Positions 43,202 to 55,286 of a stretch of 64,000 nt of DNA are shown piece by piece (position 1 is the stretch's first letter; each line of letters begins with the position of its first letter). The stretch comes from Austropuccinia psidii (taxonomy: Eukaryota > Basidiomycota > Pucciniomycetes > Pucciniales > Sphaerophragmiaceae). The translations under genes were made by a program, and so were the position numbers. A model generated the notes under the pieces. That model was not told the origin of the DNA. It did no database searches and was given only the letters and a program-made list of their open reading frames with translations. Location: NCBI GenBank assembly GCA_023105745.1, contig JALGQZ010000007.1, positions 946,592 through 1,010,591 of the forward strand, read 5' to 3'.

Positions 43202-46200
43202 TCAAGCCATTGAAGAATTGGGTCCTGGCTTGTCAGGATATAACGAATGAAAATCTTTGACAAGTTCAGGACAATTCTTGAGGTTTTCAGCTGGTTCCCA
43301 TGTGGATCTTTCTGAATCTTGACTGAAACCTTTCCATTCCACCAGATACCATAATTTTCTCCTCTTGAGCTTTGAATCCAGTACTTGAGAGACTTCCCAT
43401 TCCCCTTCTTCTTCAATAATGATTGGAGGAGGAGGCTCTTGATGCCGATTTGGGATTGTTGATGTCTTGACTGGTTCCAAGAGTGAGATATGGAAGACTG
43501 GGTGGAGGGATTCCCATTGAGATGGAAGCTTGAGGTGGTAAGCATGATTACTGACTTTCTTCAAGATTGGAAAGGGACCCAACCATCTTTCAGACCGTTT
43601 CTTGGTGGGTCTAGTTGATTTGATATTCTTGGAAGAAAGCCATACCATGTCACCAGGATTGAAAACAGGTGGACTTGCTCTACTTTTATCTGCATACCTC
43701 TTAAACCGGTTTATGGCGATTTCAAGTTCTCTCTTGACATCTTGCTGTACTGATTGGATTTTTGTTGATAACTTTCCAGCAGGAGTATCTTGAGTGATGT
43801 GAACTGAATCAAATTGTGGATCTCTTCCATAAACAGTGAAAAACGGTGATTGCTTGGTTGAAGAGTGATCAGAATTATTGTAGGCAAATTCAGCCAGAGG
43901 GAGCCAGGTGTTCCAATCATCTTGATGATAACTGACGTACATCCGAAGATACTGTTCTAGTATCTGATTTACCCTCTCTGTCTGTCCATCAGTTTCTGGA
44001 TGGTAAGCAGTTGACAAGTCTCTTGAAATCTTGAGCTGCTGACAAAGATTGGTCCAGAAGGAAGAAACAAAAAGTGAACCTCTATCACTGACAATGCTTG
44101 ATGGGAGGCCATGCTTTGAGAAGATATTCTTGATGAATAAATGGGCCAAATCCAAAGAAGTTATTGAAGACATTGTGGGAATAAAAACCGCCATTTTTGA
44201 GAATCTGTCCACTATGACAAGAATTGAGTCAAAAGAATTGGACAGGGGCAGTTGAGTGATGAAATCCATTGAGAGACAAATCCAAGGACCATTTGGAATT
44301 GGAAGAGGTTTGAGGAGTCCAAACTTCTTATGGTGGATATTCTTGTTTCTTGAACACTGTTGACAGGATGATACATAATCCTTAATGAATTGGGTCATGC
44401 CGGACCAGTGGAAATCCCGCTTGACAAGTTTGAGAGTCTTCTCTTGGCCAGGGTGTCCAGCTAGAGGAGAGTCATGACGCTTTTGAAGAATGCTGAGTTG
44501 AATTGTGGAGTCATTTGGGACTACCACCCGATCTTTGAAGAGAAGAAGTTGGGAGGAGGAATCAAGAGAATAATCTTGGACAGATTTACCTTTACCCAAA
44601 TCTTCAAGGATACTTCTGTACTGAGGATCTTGCCATAATTTCTTCTGAATTGAATCAATCAAATTTGAAAAAGAATCCACCTTGACTGCGAAAAACTTTG
44701 AGGGTTGAACTTCATCTTGCTTAATGAGTTGTTGAAAATTCATTGGATTCTTGCTGATGAAATCCTCCCCCCTCTCCGGATAGACGTCGTCCCGACGTGA
44801 TAAGGCATCTGGAAGAGTTGCTAGGCAGCCAGGGCGGTAAGTGATTGAAAAATGAAATTCAGATAAGAATTCGGCCCAACGGGCTTGACGGCGAGTAAGG
44901 ATCTTTGATGACATAAAGTACTGAAGAGAAGAATGATCGGTGAGAACTTCAAAAGGAGAGGACAGAGAAAGAAGAAAAGCCCTCCAGCGCTTGAGAGCCC
45001 AGACTATACCAAGGAGTTCCTTGTCATGAATTTCATAGTTGAGTTCTGCTGGAATAAGCTTGCGGCTGTCAAATGCAATGGGATGTTTTCCTGAGTCAGA
45101 GACCTGACTCAGTACAGCACCCAAAGCATAATCGGATGCATTGGTCTCTACAATGGTGGGTAGAGAAGGATTGAAGTGGGAAAGGATTGGAGCGGTAGTG
45201 AAGGCCTCTTTGAGTTGATGAAACTGGCTAAGAGCTTCCTCATTGAGGGGGAAACAGGAATCTTTCTTGAGGAAACTGGTGAGTGAACTGATTTTCTTTG
45301 AATAATTCTTGATGAAACGGCGGTAGAAGTTGGCAAAGCCAAGGAAGGATTGAAGAGCCTTGAGGTTTCTTGGAGGAGGCCAATTAAGGATCTGCTGGAC
45401 TTTTGCTTGGTCCATCTTGAGGCCTTCAGAAGAAACAACATAACCAAGATATTCTACACTAGAAACATGAAAAAGGCATTTAGAAGCCTTGGCAAAAAGG
45501 TTATTGGCTCTGAGTCTGGAAAGAACAGTGGACACATGGGTGACATGTTCTTCCTCAGATTTGGAAAAGACCATAATGTCATCCAAATAAACCACAACAA
45601 AAACATCAAGAAGATCTTGGAATATATCATTGACAAGATTCTGAAAAGAGGCGGGAGCATTGGTGAGCCCAAATGGCATAACCAAGTACTCAAAACTGCC
45701 ATATTTAGTTCTGAAGCATGTCAAATGTTCATCACCCTCCTTGATTCTGAGCAGGTTATATGCACCACGCAAATCAATCTTGGAGAAGATAGAAGAACCA
45801 TTAAAGACATTAAGAAGCTGGTTCATAGGAGGAACAGGATATTTGTTCTTCCTAGTGACAGCATTGAGTTTGCGGTAATCAACACACAAACGGAGGCCAC
45901 CATCTTTCTTTTTAACAAAGAGGACAGGTGCTCCTGTTGAGGAGGAACTTGGCCGGATGAAACCTTTCTCTACATTCTCTGAAATGTAGGCCCTGAGTGT
46001 ATCTGACTCTTGTTTGGATAAAGAGTAGATCACCCCAACTGGAGGTAGAGACCCCTCCAGTTCGATATGATGATCACAGGCACGGTGAGGAGGAAGTTTC
46101 TCTGCTTTCACCTTGGAGAATACATCCAAGTATTGGTGATAAACAGAGGGAACAACCTTCATCACGGTTTCTACTTCTTCTGGCTCTTCCTCTTCATCCC

Positions 46201-46903
46201 ACAACTCCTCCAGGGAGTCATGATAAGATGAAGGAGGAAGGTCCATATTCCCAAAGAAGAGATGAAGTGAAGATACAGAATTATCTTCCCCAACATCTTG
46301 AATCTCTTTGAAGACTTCATCTCCAGATGATGGTAATGACAGATGGGAATTAAGGGAAGGAATATGGACAGAAGATGGGACTGATGGTGTTCTAGAATCA
46401 CCAACCAGAGCTGCACATGATTTGGCAGAAGAAGAGTCATTACGGAAAGATTTGGAAGGATCAGAATAGTCCTTTTGATCAGTATTAAAGGTGATCAGCC
46501 CTTGCCTCCAATCAATAGAAGGATTAAAATGATTGAGAAAGTCAAAGCCCAATATGAGGTCTTCTCCCTTGGGAGTATCAATGACTAAAAAATCCCATTC
46601 AAAGCTTGGGAAGGAAGGGAGCTCAACCATATATCTAGTATGGTGAGTCACAAATAAGGAAGGGGACTCAGAGGAGTCCAAAATGATAAGAGGAATCTTC
46701 TCTGGAAGTTCTGACGTAGTCAATGAGTACTTGTGAACAAACTGCTTTGCAATGAATGAGTGTGTAGCACCAGAATCAATGAGAATACTGTAAAAAACAT
46801 CAGAAAGAGAAGAGAAAACAAAAAATTTAAGAGAATTCTTGACACCAGTATTCAGAATGCACAATTGTGCTCTGGAAGGAAAACTGTGAAGACCATTGAA
46901 CAC
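43202..46903 (-). CDS. R7 pol polyprotein (about 1233 aa)
   Basis: Protease has [11 protein letters not shown] (D-S-G, Asp about 43) and LGFDFL. RT has [31 protein letters not shown] and YLDD near residue 438. RNase H reads [11 protein letters not shown], with Asn588 where R6 has the catalytic Asp (GAT to AAT at 45140-45142). Integrase has an HHCC finger (about 809-850) and D, D, E near 878, 938 and 974. A chromodomain ends the protein (about 1165-1225, [19 protein letters not shown]). The listed start is GTG; the frame is open further upstream and overlaps the end of gag in -1, so pol is probably made as gag-pol by frameshifting at GGGAAAA (46924-46930). Unlike R2 and R4 it is rich in CpG. 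Confidence 0.93.
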   Translation of the reverse strand: MFNGLHSFPSRAQLCILNTGVKNSLKFFVFSSLSDVFYSILIDSGATHSFIAKQFVHKYSLTTSELPEKIPLIILDSSESPSLFVTHHTRYMVELPSFPSFEWDFLVIDTPKGEDLILGFDFLNHFNPSIDWRQGLITFNTDQKDYSDPSKSFRNDSSSAKSCAALVGDSRTPSVPSSVHIPSLNSHLSLPSSGDEVFKEIQDVGEDNSVSSLHLFFGNMDLPPSSYHDSLEELWDEEEEPEEVETVMKVVPSVYHQYLDVFSKVKAEKLPPHRACDHHIELEGSLPPVGVIYSLSKQESDTLRAYISENVEKGFIRPSSSSTGAPVLFVKKKDGGLRLCVDYRKLNAVTRKNKYPVPPMNQLLNVFNGSSIFSKIDLRGAYNLLRIKEGDEHLTCFRTKYGSFEYLVMPFGLTNAPASFQNLVNDIFQDLLDVFVVVYLDDIMVFSKSEEEHVTHVSTVLSRLRANNLFAKASKCLFHVSSVEYLGYVVSSEGLKMDQAKVQQILNWPPPRNLKALQSFLGFANFYRRFIKNYSKKISSLTSFLKKDSCFPLNEEALSQFHQLKEAFTTAPILSHFNPSLPTIVETNASDYALGAVLSQVSDSGKHPIAFDSRKLIPAELNYEIHDKELLGIVWALKRWRAFLLSLSSPFEVLTDHSSLQYFMSSKILTRRQARWAEFLSEFHFSITYRPGCLATLPDALSRRDDVYPERGEDFISKNPMNFQQLIKQDEVQPSKFFAVKVDSFSNLIDSIQKKLWQDPQYRSILEDLGKGKSVQDYSLDSSSQLLLFKDRVVVPNDSTIQLSILQKRHDSPLAGHPGQEKTLKLVKRDFHWSGMTQFIKDYVSSCQQCSRNKNIHHKKFGLLKPLPIPNGPWICLSMDFITQLPLSNSFDSILVIVDRFSKMAVFIPTMSSITSLDLAHLFIKNIFSKHGLPSSIVSDRGSLFVSSFWTNLCQQLKISRDLSTAYHPETDGQTERVNQILEQYLRMYVSYHQDDWNTWLPLAEFAYNNSDHSSTKQSPFFTVYGRDPQFDSVHITQDTPAGKLSTKIQSVQQDVKRELEIAINRFKRYADKSRASPPVFNPGDMVWLSSKNIKSTRPTKKRSERWLGPFPILKKVSNHAYHLKLPSQWESLHPVFHISLLEPVKTSTIPNRHQEPPPPIIIEEEGEWEVSQVLDSKLKRRKLWYLVEWKGFSQDSERSTWEPAENLKNCPELVKDFHSLYPDKPGPNSSMA

Positions 46904-46917
46904 AACATGATCTTCAC

Positions 46918-48255
46918 TCAGGCTTTTCCCTGGCTGGGAAAACTGCCTGACGGTTGGGTAAGCTTGTTTTGAGGCCTTTTGACACAGGACTCAAGACTAT
47001 GCTTCCCACCACAATAGGTACACAACCCCTCCTTGATTCTTCTTTCCTTTTCAGAACCTTTCAACTTGAAGTCCTTATTCAACAATGAAGAATGGGGCTT
47101 GTCCCGCTTTTGAGAATGAAATTTCTTCTTTGGTCTTGAACTTGAAGAAACTTGATGATGAGAAGAGTGAGACTTTGAGGCTTCAGGCTTCTTCTCTTGA
47201 TGATGATTCTTTTCCTTCTGCCTCTCATGGTACCTGGTATCAAGTTCCAGGCTGACGTCCATTAAGTCTTGAAGAGAATCAATGTTTGAAGGATGGGAGG
47301 CCAATTGATCCAGAATCCTGGAGGCCAAACCCTTCCTGAAATGATGAATAAGAGCCCTTTCACCCCAATCCCCAATTCTTGAAACCAAACTCCTGAAATC
47401 GGCAATATACAAAGCAACATGCCCACCTTCTTTCATCCTAAGGCCATCCAATTCAGCTTCTGCTTTTCTAACTTCATTTGGGTCTCCAAATAAAGTGAAC
47501 AATTGGGATTCGAATAATGGCCAGGAATTGAGGAGATAATTTGAGTCTTGATTATTGAGGTTGGAAAGATAAGGCTCAATCCATTTTGCAGCCCTGCCAA
47601 CTAAGAATGAAGTGGCATAAAGAACCTTCTTTCTGTCTTGAGAGAAGTTTGCCGGGTCATTATGAAAGATGAGTTGACAAGACTGAATAAAGCTTCTGAC
47701 TTTGAAGGGCTGAGTCCCATCAAAGCATTCTGGAGCCTTCATAGAGGGAGTCTTGAAGGCTGGTGGTCTTGATAATTCAGAAGAAGAAGCTGCTTGCAGA
47801 TTGGCCATAATCTGAGTCATTTGTTGCATAATGGCCAATAAAGACGGTTCAGGATGATGAGAGGCAGGCTGATCAGACTGGGCTAGAGTTGGTCCTCTGG
47901 TGCCCTCAGATTCTCCCACAGGAGCAGGAGCAGCCTCAGTGCCATTAGACTCTTCCTCTTCCACAGAATTCTCCTCCTCCTCTTCACCATCTTCACCTTG
48001 AACCTTGGGACTGGTTCTTGAAAATCCTGGGAATCCGCCAACCACTCCTGATAAAGACATTGACCTTCTTGGCCCTCTTCCTTCCTTCCTGGATGGTGCT
48101 GCTCCTTCCATAATGGGTCCTCTGTCCAATCTGGCCCTCAGTTGAGAAACTGCTGGGGTACCGTCAAGAGGAGCCCTTGGAGTTGGAGTCAGAACAGCTT
48201 GAGTTCTGGCCTGAGATCTGGTCTGTCTTGCTGGAGGTGAATGTTGAACTGGCAT
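46918..48255 (-). CDS. R7 gag (445 aa)
   Basis: I start at [15 protein letters not shown] (48255) because R6 gag starts with the same words; the open frame reaches 48324. A disordered Pro/Glu-rich N-terminus precedes a capsid domain ([55 protein letters not shown]) and a CCHC-like knuckle [13 protein letters not shown]. It ends SQGKA then TGA at 46918-46920. The protein forms the particle shell and binds RNA. Confidence 0.92.
   Translation of the reverse strand: MPVQHSPPARQTRSQARTQAVLTPTPRAPLDGTPAVSQLRARLDRGPIMEGAAPSRKEGRGPRRSMSLSGVVGGFPGFSRTSPKVQGEDGEEEEENSVEEEESNGTEAAPAPVGESEGTRGPTLAQSDQPASHHPEPSLLAIMQQMTQIMANLQAASSSELSRPPAFKTPSMKAPECFDGTQPFKVRSFIQSCQLIFHNDPANFSQDRKKVLYATSFLVGRAAKWIEPYLSNLNNQDSNYLLNSWPLFESQLFTLFGDPNEVRKAEAELDGLRMKEGGHVALYIADFRSLVSRIGDWGERALIHHFRKGLASRILDQLASHPSNIDSLQDLMDVSLELDTRYHERQKEKNHHQEKKPEASKSHSSHHQVSSSSRPKKKFHSQKRDKPHSSLLNKDFKLKGSEKERRIKEGLCTYCGGKHSLESCVKRPQNKLTQPSGSFPSQGKA
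46924..46930 (-). promoter_or_regulatory. R7 predicted -1 frameshift heptamer
   Basis: In the gag frame the RNA reads CAG GGA AAA GCC TGA. G GGA AAA fits the X XXY YYZ slippery pattern, and -1 slippage enters the open pol frame just before the gag stop. The site is identical in R6 (52430-52436). Confidence 0.6.
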
Positions 48256-48996
48256 GATTTCAGGAATAAACAACCAAAACAAATGAAATAAAATCAAAAT
48301 TTTCTTGAAGTACAAAATCAACAATCAAATCTTGAGGAAATTGGATAATCAATGAATCAAAATTCTCCAAATACGTCAATCAATCAAATCAAATGAGTCT
48401 TGAAGTAAAAATCAATATCAATGAGAATCTTGAAGTCAATAAAAACAATCAATCAAACAATCAAAATCAAATCAAATCAAAATCTTGCAGAAAAAATCAA
48501 TCAATCAAAATGAATTCTTGAGTCAAAATCAATTTATGTCAAAAATCTTGATGTGAATAATCAGCAAAATCAATAAAGTCTTCAGGTCAATCAATTATCT
48601 TGAGGTCAATTTCAATTATGTCAAATTAGTCAATCAAATCAATTTTCAAGTGAATTCTTCCAAAAAATCAAAAATTCTTGAGGAATAAATCAAAGTGAAT
48701 CCTGATATGAAGAACGTGTCTGAATAACCTGATGAATAACTTGAGAACCAAAGATAAAAATGCCTGAATTATGGATAAAAATAGATTGATTAAGATTGAG
48801 AATGAGATTGAAAAAATAACAGAAATTAAAAATAGGTCAGCTTTCAATTTTCAGAATGGAGAATGAATGAGGGAAAATTGAGAGGTGACGAAGAATCATA
48901 AGATCATAAAACGTCAAAGAATCATAATTTTGATGAAATGAATGAATGAATTTAAAATATAAGAATAAAAGAATGAATGAATGAAGAAGAATTATG
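48256..48996 (-). other. R7 leader, low-complexity TTGATTGAT repeats
   Basis: The leader between primer site and gag is made of TTGATT, TTGATTTGAT and CTCAAGA words (sense strand). R6 has a similar leader. No gene. Confidence 0.6.
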
Positions 48997-49010
48997 AGTT
49001 AATTAATATA
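48997..49010 (-). other. R7 predicted self-primer binding site
   Basis: One base inside the 5' LTR the sense strand reads TATATTAATTAACT. It is the exact complement of AGTTAATTAATATA in the LTR (49412 down to 49399), where transcription is predicted to start. No tRNA-like TGG site is present. This is the layout of Tf1/sushi-type self-primed elements. Confidence 0.6.
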
Positions 49011-49011
49011 A

Positions 49012-50743
49012 TGTCACAGGGGCTCTTGGAAGAAGAGGGCCTGGCACTCAGGAATCAAGAACTCACTTGGAGGGCTCCAAAGATAAAGAATAATAAGAAT
49101 GAATTTCTTTAAGAAAGAATAAGGGGGAAGACAAGTATGCCAAAAGATGAGATAAGAAAGGATGAAGCCAATGGCCAAAGATAATAAAGAAGCCAGCAGC
49201 CAAGAAGCCAACCAAGTGAATCCTCAATTCACTGTTTCAACCTGCCAGAAAAGGAAATGGAATTAGTATAAGGATATGACCACCAATATCCACTGGACAG
49301 GCGAGGAAATAAAAGAAAAGGGTGCTGAATGACTGACTTAAGATTATCAGTATTAACTTTAATAAACTAAAAGAAAATAAGGATAAAAATAAATCCACTA
49401 TATTAATTAACTGGGGAAAAAGTCCCCAGGTGCTGAAAAGGTGGCCAGTATATGTGAAAAGCTGAAAGTTGATCCTGGAAGGTGGATCAATGACTGTATT
49501 GTCCGAATCGGGAAATACAGTTCTGGCCATCTTGAAATTTGAACTGTGTGATGGAATTCCCACAGTAGAATAAGAAGTGGCCCAATTGGGCCAAGGCCAT
49601 ACAGGTTGATTGAATAAGGCCTGTACGGATGAATTGGGTTGTCCAAGGAGTATTGAATACTTGATGTCTTGACAACTGATTGAATTTTGTAATACCTCTT
49701 GAGAATTGACCTTAGAATAATCCTGAATGAATTGTACCAACCCACCTCCTGCAGATACAGGTGGTTGGGATCCTTGAATGATCTTCTGAATTGCCGCCAT
49801 GGATTGCCAGACTGATAAGCTGAAAAGTCCTCCTTCGAAATGGGCGTCGGAATTATGGACCTTGAAATGGAAAGGTGGAATTGGGTCCTGAAAACGTCAC
49901 CATTGGATTGCTGAGTAAAAATGGTGCATAATGGTATATAATACCATATATGCACCACACCTGCAATCTTGAGTACGGAGTGCATGAAGGAAAGGAAAGA
50001 ATTCCCCTTAAGTTGAGGGAAATGCTTGTTGGTATGATTTGGTGGCCTCTGGTGGTTGCCAGAGGCCATGACGGTGAAGTTGGTCCATGGTGGTCCAGGG
50101 CCAAAAATGGGTCCTACGGGATTTGTGGCCAAAAATGGATCCAAGGTGTTTTTGGTCCAAATTGGGTCCAAGGGATTGGTGGCCAAAAAATGGCTCAGGT
50201 GGGCCCAATTGTGGTTTGGGACCCACCTGGCCTTGGGGGCTAGGTGGCTGCCCCCTTTGGCCCCTTTTGGCCTCATTGGATTAGGCCAAAAGGGGCCTAA
50301 TCCGCCTACGGACCGCGGACCGCGTATTACGGCCCGCGGACCGTAGAAGCCGTGGGGGGCCTAAATGGCCCAAAAAGGCCATTTAGGCCAAAACCCCCAT
50401 AATGAAAGGGGTGGCCAGGAAACCAATGAAGGTGGCCATGGGGCCTGGAAGCCCCTGGAAGACAAAGGGACCCCCCAGGCCCAAAAACAGTGATGGAGGC
50501 CTGGGGGTTGGTGAGGTGGAAATTGGCCAAGAGGGCCAATGACGCAGGATATGGCCTGAGGCCATAAAGGATGATGGGGGCCATAAGTGGCCAATGGAAT
50601 GGGTTATGGCATAAGAGCCATGGAACACCCAAAAGGGGGCAATTGGCCATAAATGATATGACATGGCCAATTGGCCCCAACTTGGCTCCAGGTTGGATTG
50701 CTGCCGCCATCAAGGAGGAGGGTCAAAATACGTGGTTGTGACA
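49012..50743 (-). repeat. R7 5' LTR
   Basis: It runs TGTCACAGG to TTGTGACA, 1732 bp. U3 is the right part, with CpG block 50302-50355 and hairpin 50358-50389. A TATA-like CATATAC lies at 49448-49454 (minus). Confidence 0.93.
49399..49454 (-). promoter_or_regulatory. R7 core promoter and predicted RNA 5' end
   Basis: CATATAC (49454-49448) lies about 36 bp before AGTTAATTAATATA (49412-49399). The same pair with nearly the same spacing is in R6 (54976-54970 and 54934-54925) and H (35138-35132 and 35097-35088). Confidence 0.55.
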
Positions 50744-52409
50744 CCTCATTGAAGATAAAGGGAGAATCTTTTTTAAGGAGGGAAGTGAGAGCAGAGATTT
50801 TTTTGGAATAATTTTTAATGAAACAATGATAAAAGTTGGAAAAGCCAAGAAAATATTGGAGGGCCTTGATGTTCTTAGGCTGAGGCCAATTGAGGATTTG
50901 TTGAACCTTTGAATAAGCCATCTTGAGGCCATAACTTGAAACAACATAGCCCAAGTATTCCACACTTGAGGCATGGAATACACACTTTGAGGCTTTAGCA
51001 AACAAATTATTGTCTCTCAGTCTTTGGAGAACAGAGGCCACATGTTTAACATGTTCATCCAAAGAGCTAGAGAAGACCCTAATATCATCTAAGTACACTA
51101 CAAAAAAAATATCCAAATAATCTGCAAAGATATCATTCACAAGATTTTGGAATGAAGCTGGAGCATTGGTTAAGCCAAATGGCATAACCAAATACTCATA
51201 ACTACCATATTTGGTTCTAAAGGCAGTTAAATGCTCATCCCCCTCTTTAATTCTCAGGAGATTATAAGCACCACACAGATCTATCTTGGAGAAGATAGTA
51301 GCACCGTTGAATACGGTAAGAAGCTGATTCATTGGAGGAACAGGATACCTGTTCTTCCTAGTGACAGCATTAAGTTTGCGATAGTCAACACACAAACGAA
51401 GACCACCATCCTTTTTCTTAACAAAAAGGACAGGTGCTCCTGTTGAGGAGGAGCTTGGTCTGATGAAACCTTTCTCTACATTCTCTGAAAGGTAGGCCCG
51501 CAGTGTTTCTGACTCATTCTTTGATAAAGAGTAGATAACACCAACTGTAGGTAGAAGACCCTCCAGTTTGATATGATGATCACAGGCACGGTGTGGAAGA
51601 AGTTTGTCTGCTTTCACTTTGGAGAATACATCCAAATATTTGTGATAAACAGGAGGGACTACCTTCAGCACAGTTTCAATCTCTTCTGGCTCTTCCTCCT
51701 CATCCCACTGCTCCTCCAGGGAGGCATGAAAAGATAAAGGAGGAAGGTCCATATCCCCTTGAAAGAGATGAAGTGAAGATATATCAACATCTTCTCCAAC
51801 ATCTTTTATCTTTTTGAAGACTTCATCTCTTAATGGAAGTAATTACTGAGAGGGAAAAATTGAGGGGTTATGGACAGAAGGAGGAAGGGAAGGTGTCTTA
51901 AGTTCACCAACCAGAGCAACACTGTTGACAGGAGTGGAAAATTCATTACTAGTAGAAGAAATAATCCCACTAGAATCCTTATGACCAGAATCATAGGTGA
52001 TCAATCCATTTTTCCAATCAATAATGGGATTAAAATGGTAAAGGAAATCATACCCCAATATCAGGTCTTCTCCCTTGGGTTAATCTATGACAAAGAAGTC
52101 CCATTCAGAGCTTGGGAAGGAAGGCAAGTCAACTACCCACTTGGTATAATGGGTGATGAAAATGGCAGGGGATTCATTAGAATCCAGAATGAAAAGAGGA
52201 ATTGTTTCAGGGAGCTCTCACAGAGTCAATGAGTACTTCAGAACAAAATTCTTTGCAATAAAGGAGTTTGTAGCACCAGAATCAATGAGAATACTATAAA
52301 ATATATCAGAGATTGAAGAGAAAATAAGAAATTTTAAAGATTTTTTGACACTAGTATTCAGAGTGCACAATTGTGCTCTTGAAGGAAAGAAGTGAGAACC
52401 ATTGAACAC
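50744..52409 (-). pseudogene. R6 pol, protease and RT part (up to the R7 insertion)
   Basis: Protease LIDSGATNSFI is followed by TGA at 52215-52217, another stop near 52080 and TAA at 51843. The RT part is open from 51752 (DLPPLSFHASLEEQWDEEEE) with [31 protein letters not shown] and YLDD, up to FIFNEV at the R7 border. The apparent extension of this ORF to 50604 is R7 LTR. The rest of pol continues at 40649. Confidence 0.85.
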
Positions 52410-52423
52410 ATCATGATTCCCAC

Positions 52424-53782
52424 TCAGGCTTTTCCCTGCTTGCTAGTGAAGCCTTTTGATGACCCTTGCCTATTCTCAGGCCTCTTGGAGCATTTTTCAA
52501 ATGGGTGTTTACCACCACAATAATTGCACAAGCCTTCTTTAATCCTCCCCTCCTTTTCAGAACCAACTAATTTGTTGTCCTTATTGAGGAGAGCAGCATG
52601 AGGCTTGTCTTTGGACACTTGAAAATTGTTCCCCTTCTTATTCTTCTTGTGATAAGGCTTCTTTGATGATGAACTTTGAGGGGGCTTGGAGGAGTTGGAT
52701 TCACTGATTGGAGGCTTCTTCTCTTGATGACTATGCTTTTCCTTCTGCCTCTCATGGTACCTGGTATCTAATTCCAAGGTGATGTCCATGAGTTCTTGAA
52801 GACTATCAAAGGTCCCAGGATGAGAAGCCAATTAGTCCAACAATCTTGATTCCAAGCCTCCCCTATACACATGAATATAGGCCCTTTCCCCCCAGTCCCC
52901 AATTCTTGACATTAAACTTCTGAAATCAGTTATGTACAAGGAAACTTGAGCACTTTCCTTCATCCTCAAATTGTCCAACTCTTGTTCAGCTTTTCTGAAT
53001 TCACTGGGATCACCAAACAGAGTGAATAACTGGGTTTCAAATAACTGCCAGTTATTGAGGAGATAAGATGGGTCTTCATTGGAGATATTTGAGAGATAGG
53101 GTTCAATCCATTTGCCAGCTCTACCAGTAAGAAAAGAAGTTGAGTATAAGACCTTCTTCCTGTCAGATAAGAAGTTTGCTTGGTCATTATGAAAGATTAA
53201 TTGACAGGATTGAATTAATCCTCTCAATTTATGAGCTTTAGTACCATCAAAAGAATCAGGTGCCTTCATTGATGGAGTCTTGAAGGCAGGGACTTTTGAA
53301 GTGTCCCTTGGGGCAACTGCTTGAGTGAGCTGTCCCATAAAGTGAGTCATTTGCTCCATCATCTTGAGGAAATTTGGTTCAGCTTGAGAGACAGAAGGTT
53401 GATTAGAAAGGGCTAGATTTGGAGCCTCAGGAGCTTCAGGAGCACCTGCCAAGGCAGCTGCCACTTCAGTCTCCTCAGATTCTTCCTCTTCCACAGACTC
53501 CTCCCCCTCCTCATCTTCAGCTTCCCCCAATCTACTCCTAGGCCCTTGAGAAACACCAGGATAACCACCCAATAGTCCAGAGAATGATCCTGATATTCTA
53601 GACTTCACACCTCCTCTTCTGGAGGGTGCTGCCCCTTCCATTGGTGGTCCTCTGTTCAAATTTTCACTCAGTTGATGAACTGATGGCGTGTGGTCAAGAG
53701 GAGCCCTTGCTGTAGGAGTGGGACCAGCTTGATGTCTCTGGGATCTTGTATTATTGGCTGGTGGGCTATGCTGAACTGGCAT
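52424..53782 (-). pseudogene. R6 gag, one nonsense codon
   Basis: It starts [15 protein letters not shown]. The capsid domain ([46 protein letters not shown]) is followed by TAA at 52832-52834, where R7 has CAA (a C-to-T change). The same frame continues to a CCHC-like CNYCGGKHPFEKC and ends SKQGKA-TGA at 52424-52426, with the GGGAAAA heptamer at 52430-52436. Confidence 0.88.
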
Positions 53783-54548
53783 CATGAAAGAAGAATGAAT
53801 AAAAACTTGATGATACTTTTAATAAAATAAGGCTTGACCAAATCAAATTAAATGAGAATCTTGATGAACTTGAGAATTTAATCAATAGTCTTGAAGTGAA
53901 TCAATATGAATAAATCTTGAAGAGTGAAGATGAAAAAGTCAAATTCTCATGAATAATCAATTTCAATAAATAAGTCAAATCAAGTAAATCAAGTCAGTTC
54001 AAAATCAAATCAATCAAGTCTTGAGGAATTCAATCAATATCTTCAAAAATCAATTGAATTTTCTTGAGGAATAAAATTCAAATCAATTAATCAAATCAAA
54101 TATTGAGGTTAAATCAGCTATCTTGAGGAATCAAATCAGATCAATCAATTAAATCAAATCAGAGTCTTGAGGTCAGTCACTTTCTTGAGCAATCAATCAA
54201 TAAATCAATAATCTTGAGAAATTTCAAGATCAACCAATGATAACCCCAATTCAATAACTCCTGAAACGATAAATCAATTAATCCCAAATTCCAATCAATT
54301 AAACCTGATAAAAAAACCTGAATTCAGACAGATAATGAAAATGAAATTTGATTGAGAATTAAGAGAAAATGAAATGGTCAGCAAAACTTTGAAATGAGAA
54401 AGAGAATCAATTTTCATTTGAATGAAATGAATGAGATGAAAATTGATGAGAGAGAAAAAATCATCAAAAATCATAAGATCATGAAAAAATCACAATTGAT
54501 GAATGAGAGAAATGAATATAAAGGAATGAAAAGAAAGAATCAAATATG
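53783..54548 (-). other. R6 leader, low-complexity
   Basis: TTGATT and CTCAAGA words as in the R7 leader. No gene. Confidence 0.55.
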
Positions 54549-54563
54549 AGTTAATTAGAATAA
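54549..54563 (-). other. R6 predicted self-primer binding site
   Basis: The sense strand TTATTCTAATTAACT next to the LTR is complementary, with one mismatch in 14, to AGTTAATTAAAATA in the LTR near 54934-54921. It is less perfect than in R7, as expected for an older copy. Confidence 0.5.
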
Positions 54564-55281
54564 TGTCACAGGGGCTCTTCTAAATGAAGATGGCCTGGCA
54601 CTCAGTGAACAGACTTACTTATGGAGGGCTCAGAATAAGGTACTCAATTGATAAGAGTAATGAAATAAGATAATAATTTCCTAGTCATAAAATAATAAGA
54701 ATTAAAAGATATGAGAGTAAAACAAAAGCAATAATAAAGAGCCAACCACAAATAATCCTCTACCACTGTTTCAACATGCTCAGAAAAGAGAAAAGGATTA
54801 ATAAAGGATATGGCCACCAGGACTCTACTGAACAGATGAGGGAAGGCAAAGACTAACTTAATAAATAATAAAATAATATTTCTCAGTGAGAAATAAAATA
54901 ATATTAAATAATAAATCCAATATTTTAATTAACTGGGGGAAAAACCCCCAGGCAGATGAAGAGGGGCTGGTATATGTGAGAAATACCAGCCTTGGAGTTT
55001 GAGTGTTGAGATACTTGCCTGTATGCTGGAAAAAGTTGGATGTGGGATTGAATCCTGTATTGGTGAATCCAATACAGGTATTTGCGCCTGTATAGATGAC
55101 AGGCCTGTATTTGGTGAATCCTGTATTTGGGTCTTTCCTGTATGAAACTCTATTGAGGTCTGAAAGCTGTATTTGGAGAATGTTGAATGAAACCCCCTTG
55201 CTGATTGGGTTTTGAAGGGTATCAATGAAATAATGATCGTTGAAGATGATTGGTAATGCCCCTGCCTCCTTGGCTGTGACA
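54564..55281 (-). repeat. R6 5' LTR
   Basis: It runs TGTCACAGGGGCTC to GGCTGTGACA, followed by CCACG at 55282-55286. Core promoter words are at 54970-54976 and 54925-54934. Confidence 0.9.
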
Positions 55282-55286
55282 CCACG

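Larger units (their letters stand above)
40650..50743 (-). mobile_element. R7: young chromodomain Ty3/Gypsy element nested in R6
   Basis: It is 10,094 bp. The LTRs are 40650-42401 (1752 bp) and 49012-50743 (1732 bp), TGTCAC...GTGACA. They differ by a few substitutions plus two indels (30 bp in the CpG block, 10 bp beside it). Gag and pol are open. CCTCA duplications flank it. It is inserted in the RNase H-proximal part of R6 pol in the same orientation. Retrotransposition competence is doubtful because RNase H has Asn at a catalytic Asp. Confidence 0.95.
36248..55281 (-). mobile_element. R6: chromodomain Ty3/Gypsy element, decayed, split by R7
   Basis: The LTRs are 36248-36983 (736 bp) and 54564-55281 (718 bp), TGTCAC...GTGACA, with CCACG duplications. 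Without R7 (40650-50743) its length is about 8.9 kb. Gag and pol are related to those of R7 but carry many stops, so R6 is much older. It was inserted in the leader of R5. Confidence 0.92.

Noticed and set aside
48325..48680. Repeats in the R7 leader as a CRISPR array or centromeric satellite
   Set aside because: Units are irregular TTGATT words without fixed length or spacers; a low-complexity leader fits, and R6 has the same.
50604..51752. R6 RT ORF reading on to 50604
   Set aside because: From 50743 downward it is R7 LTR; the true continuation is at 40649.
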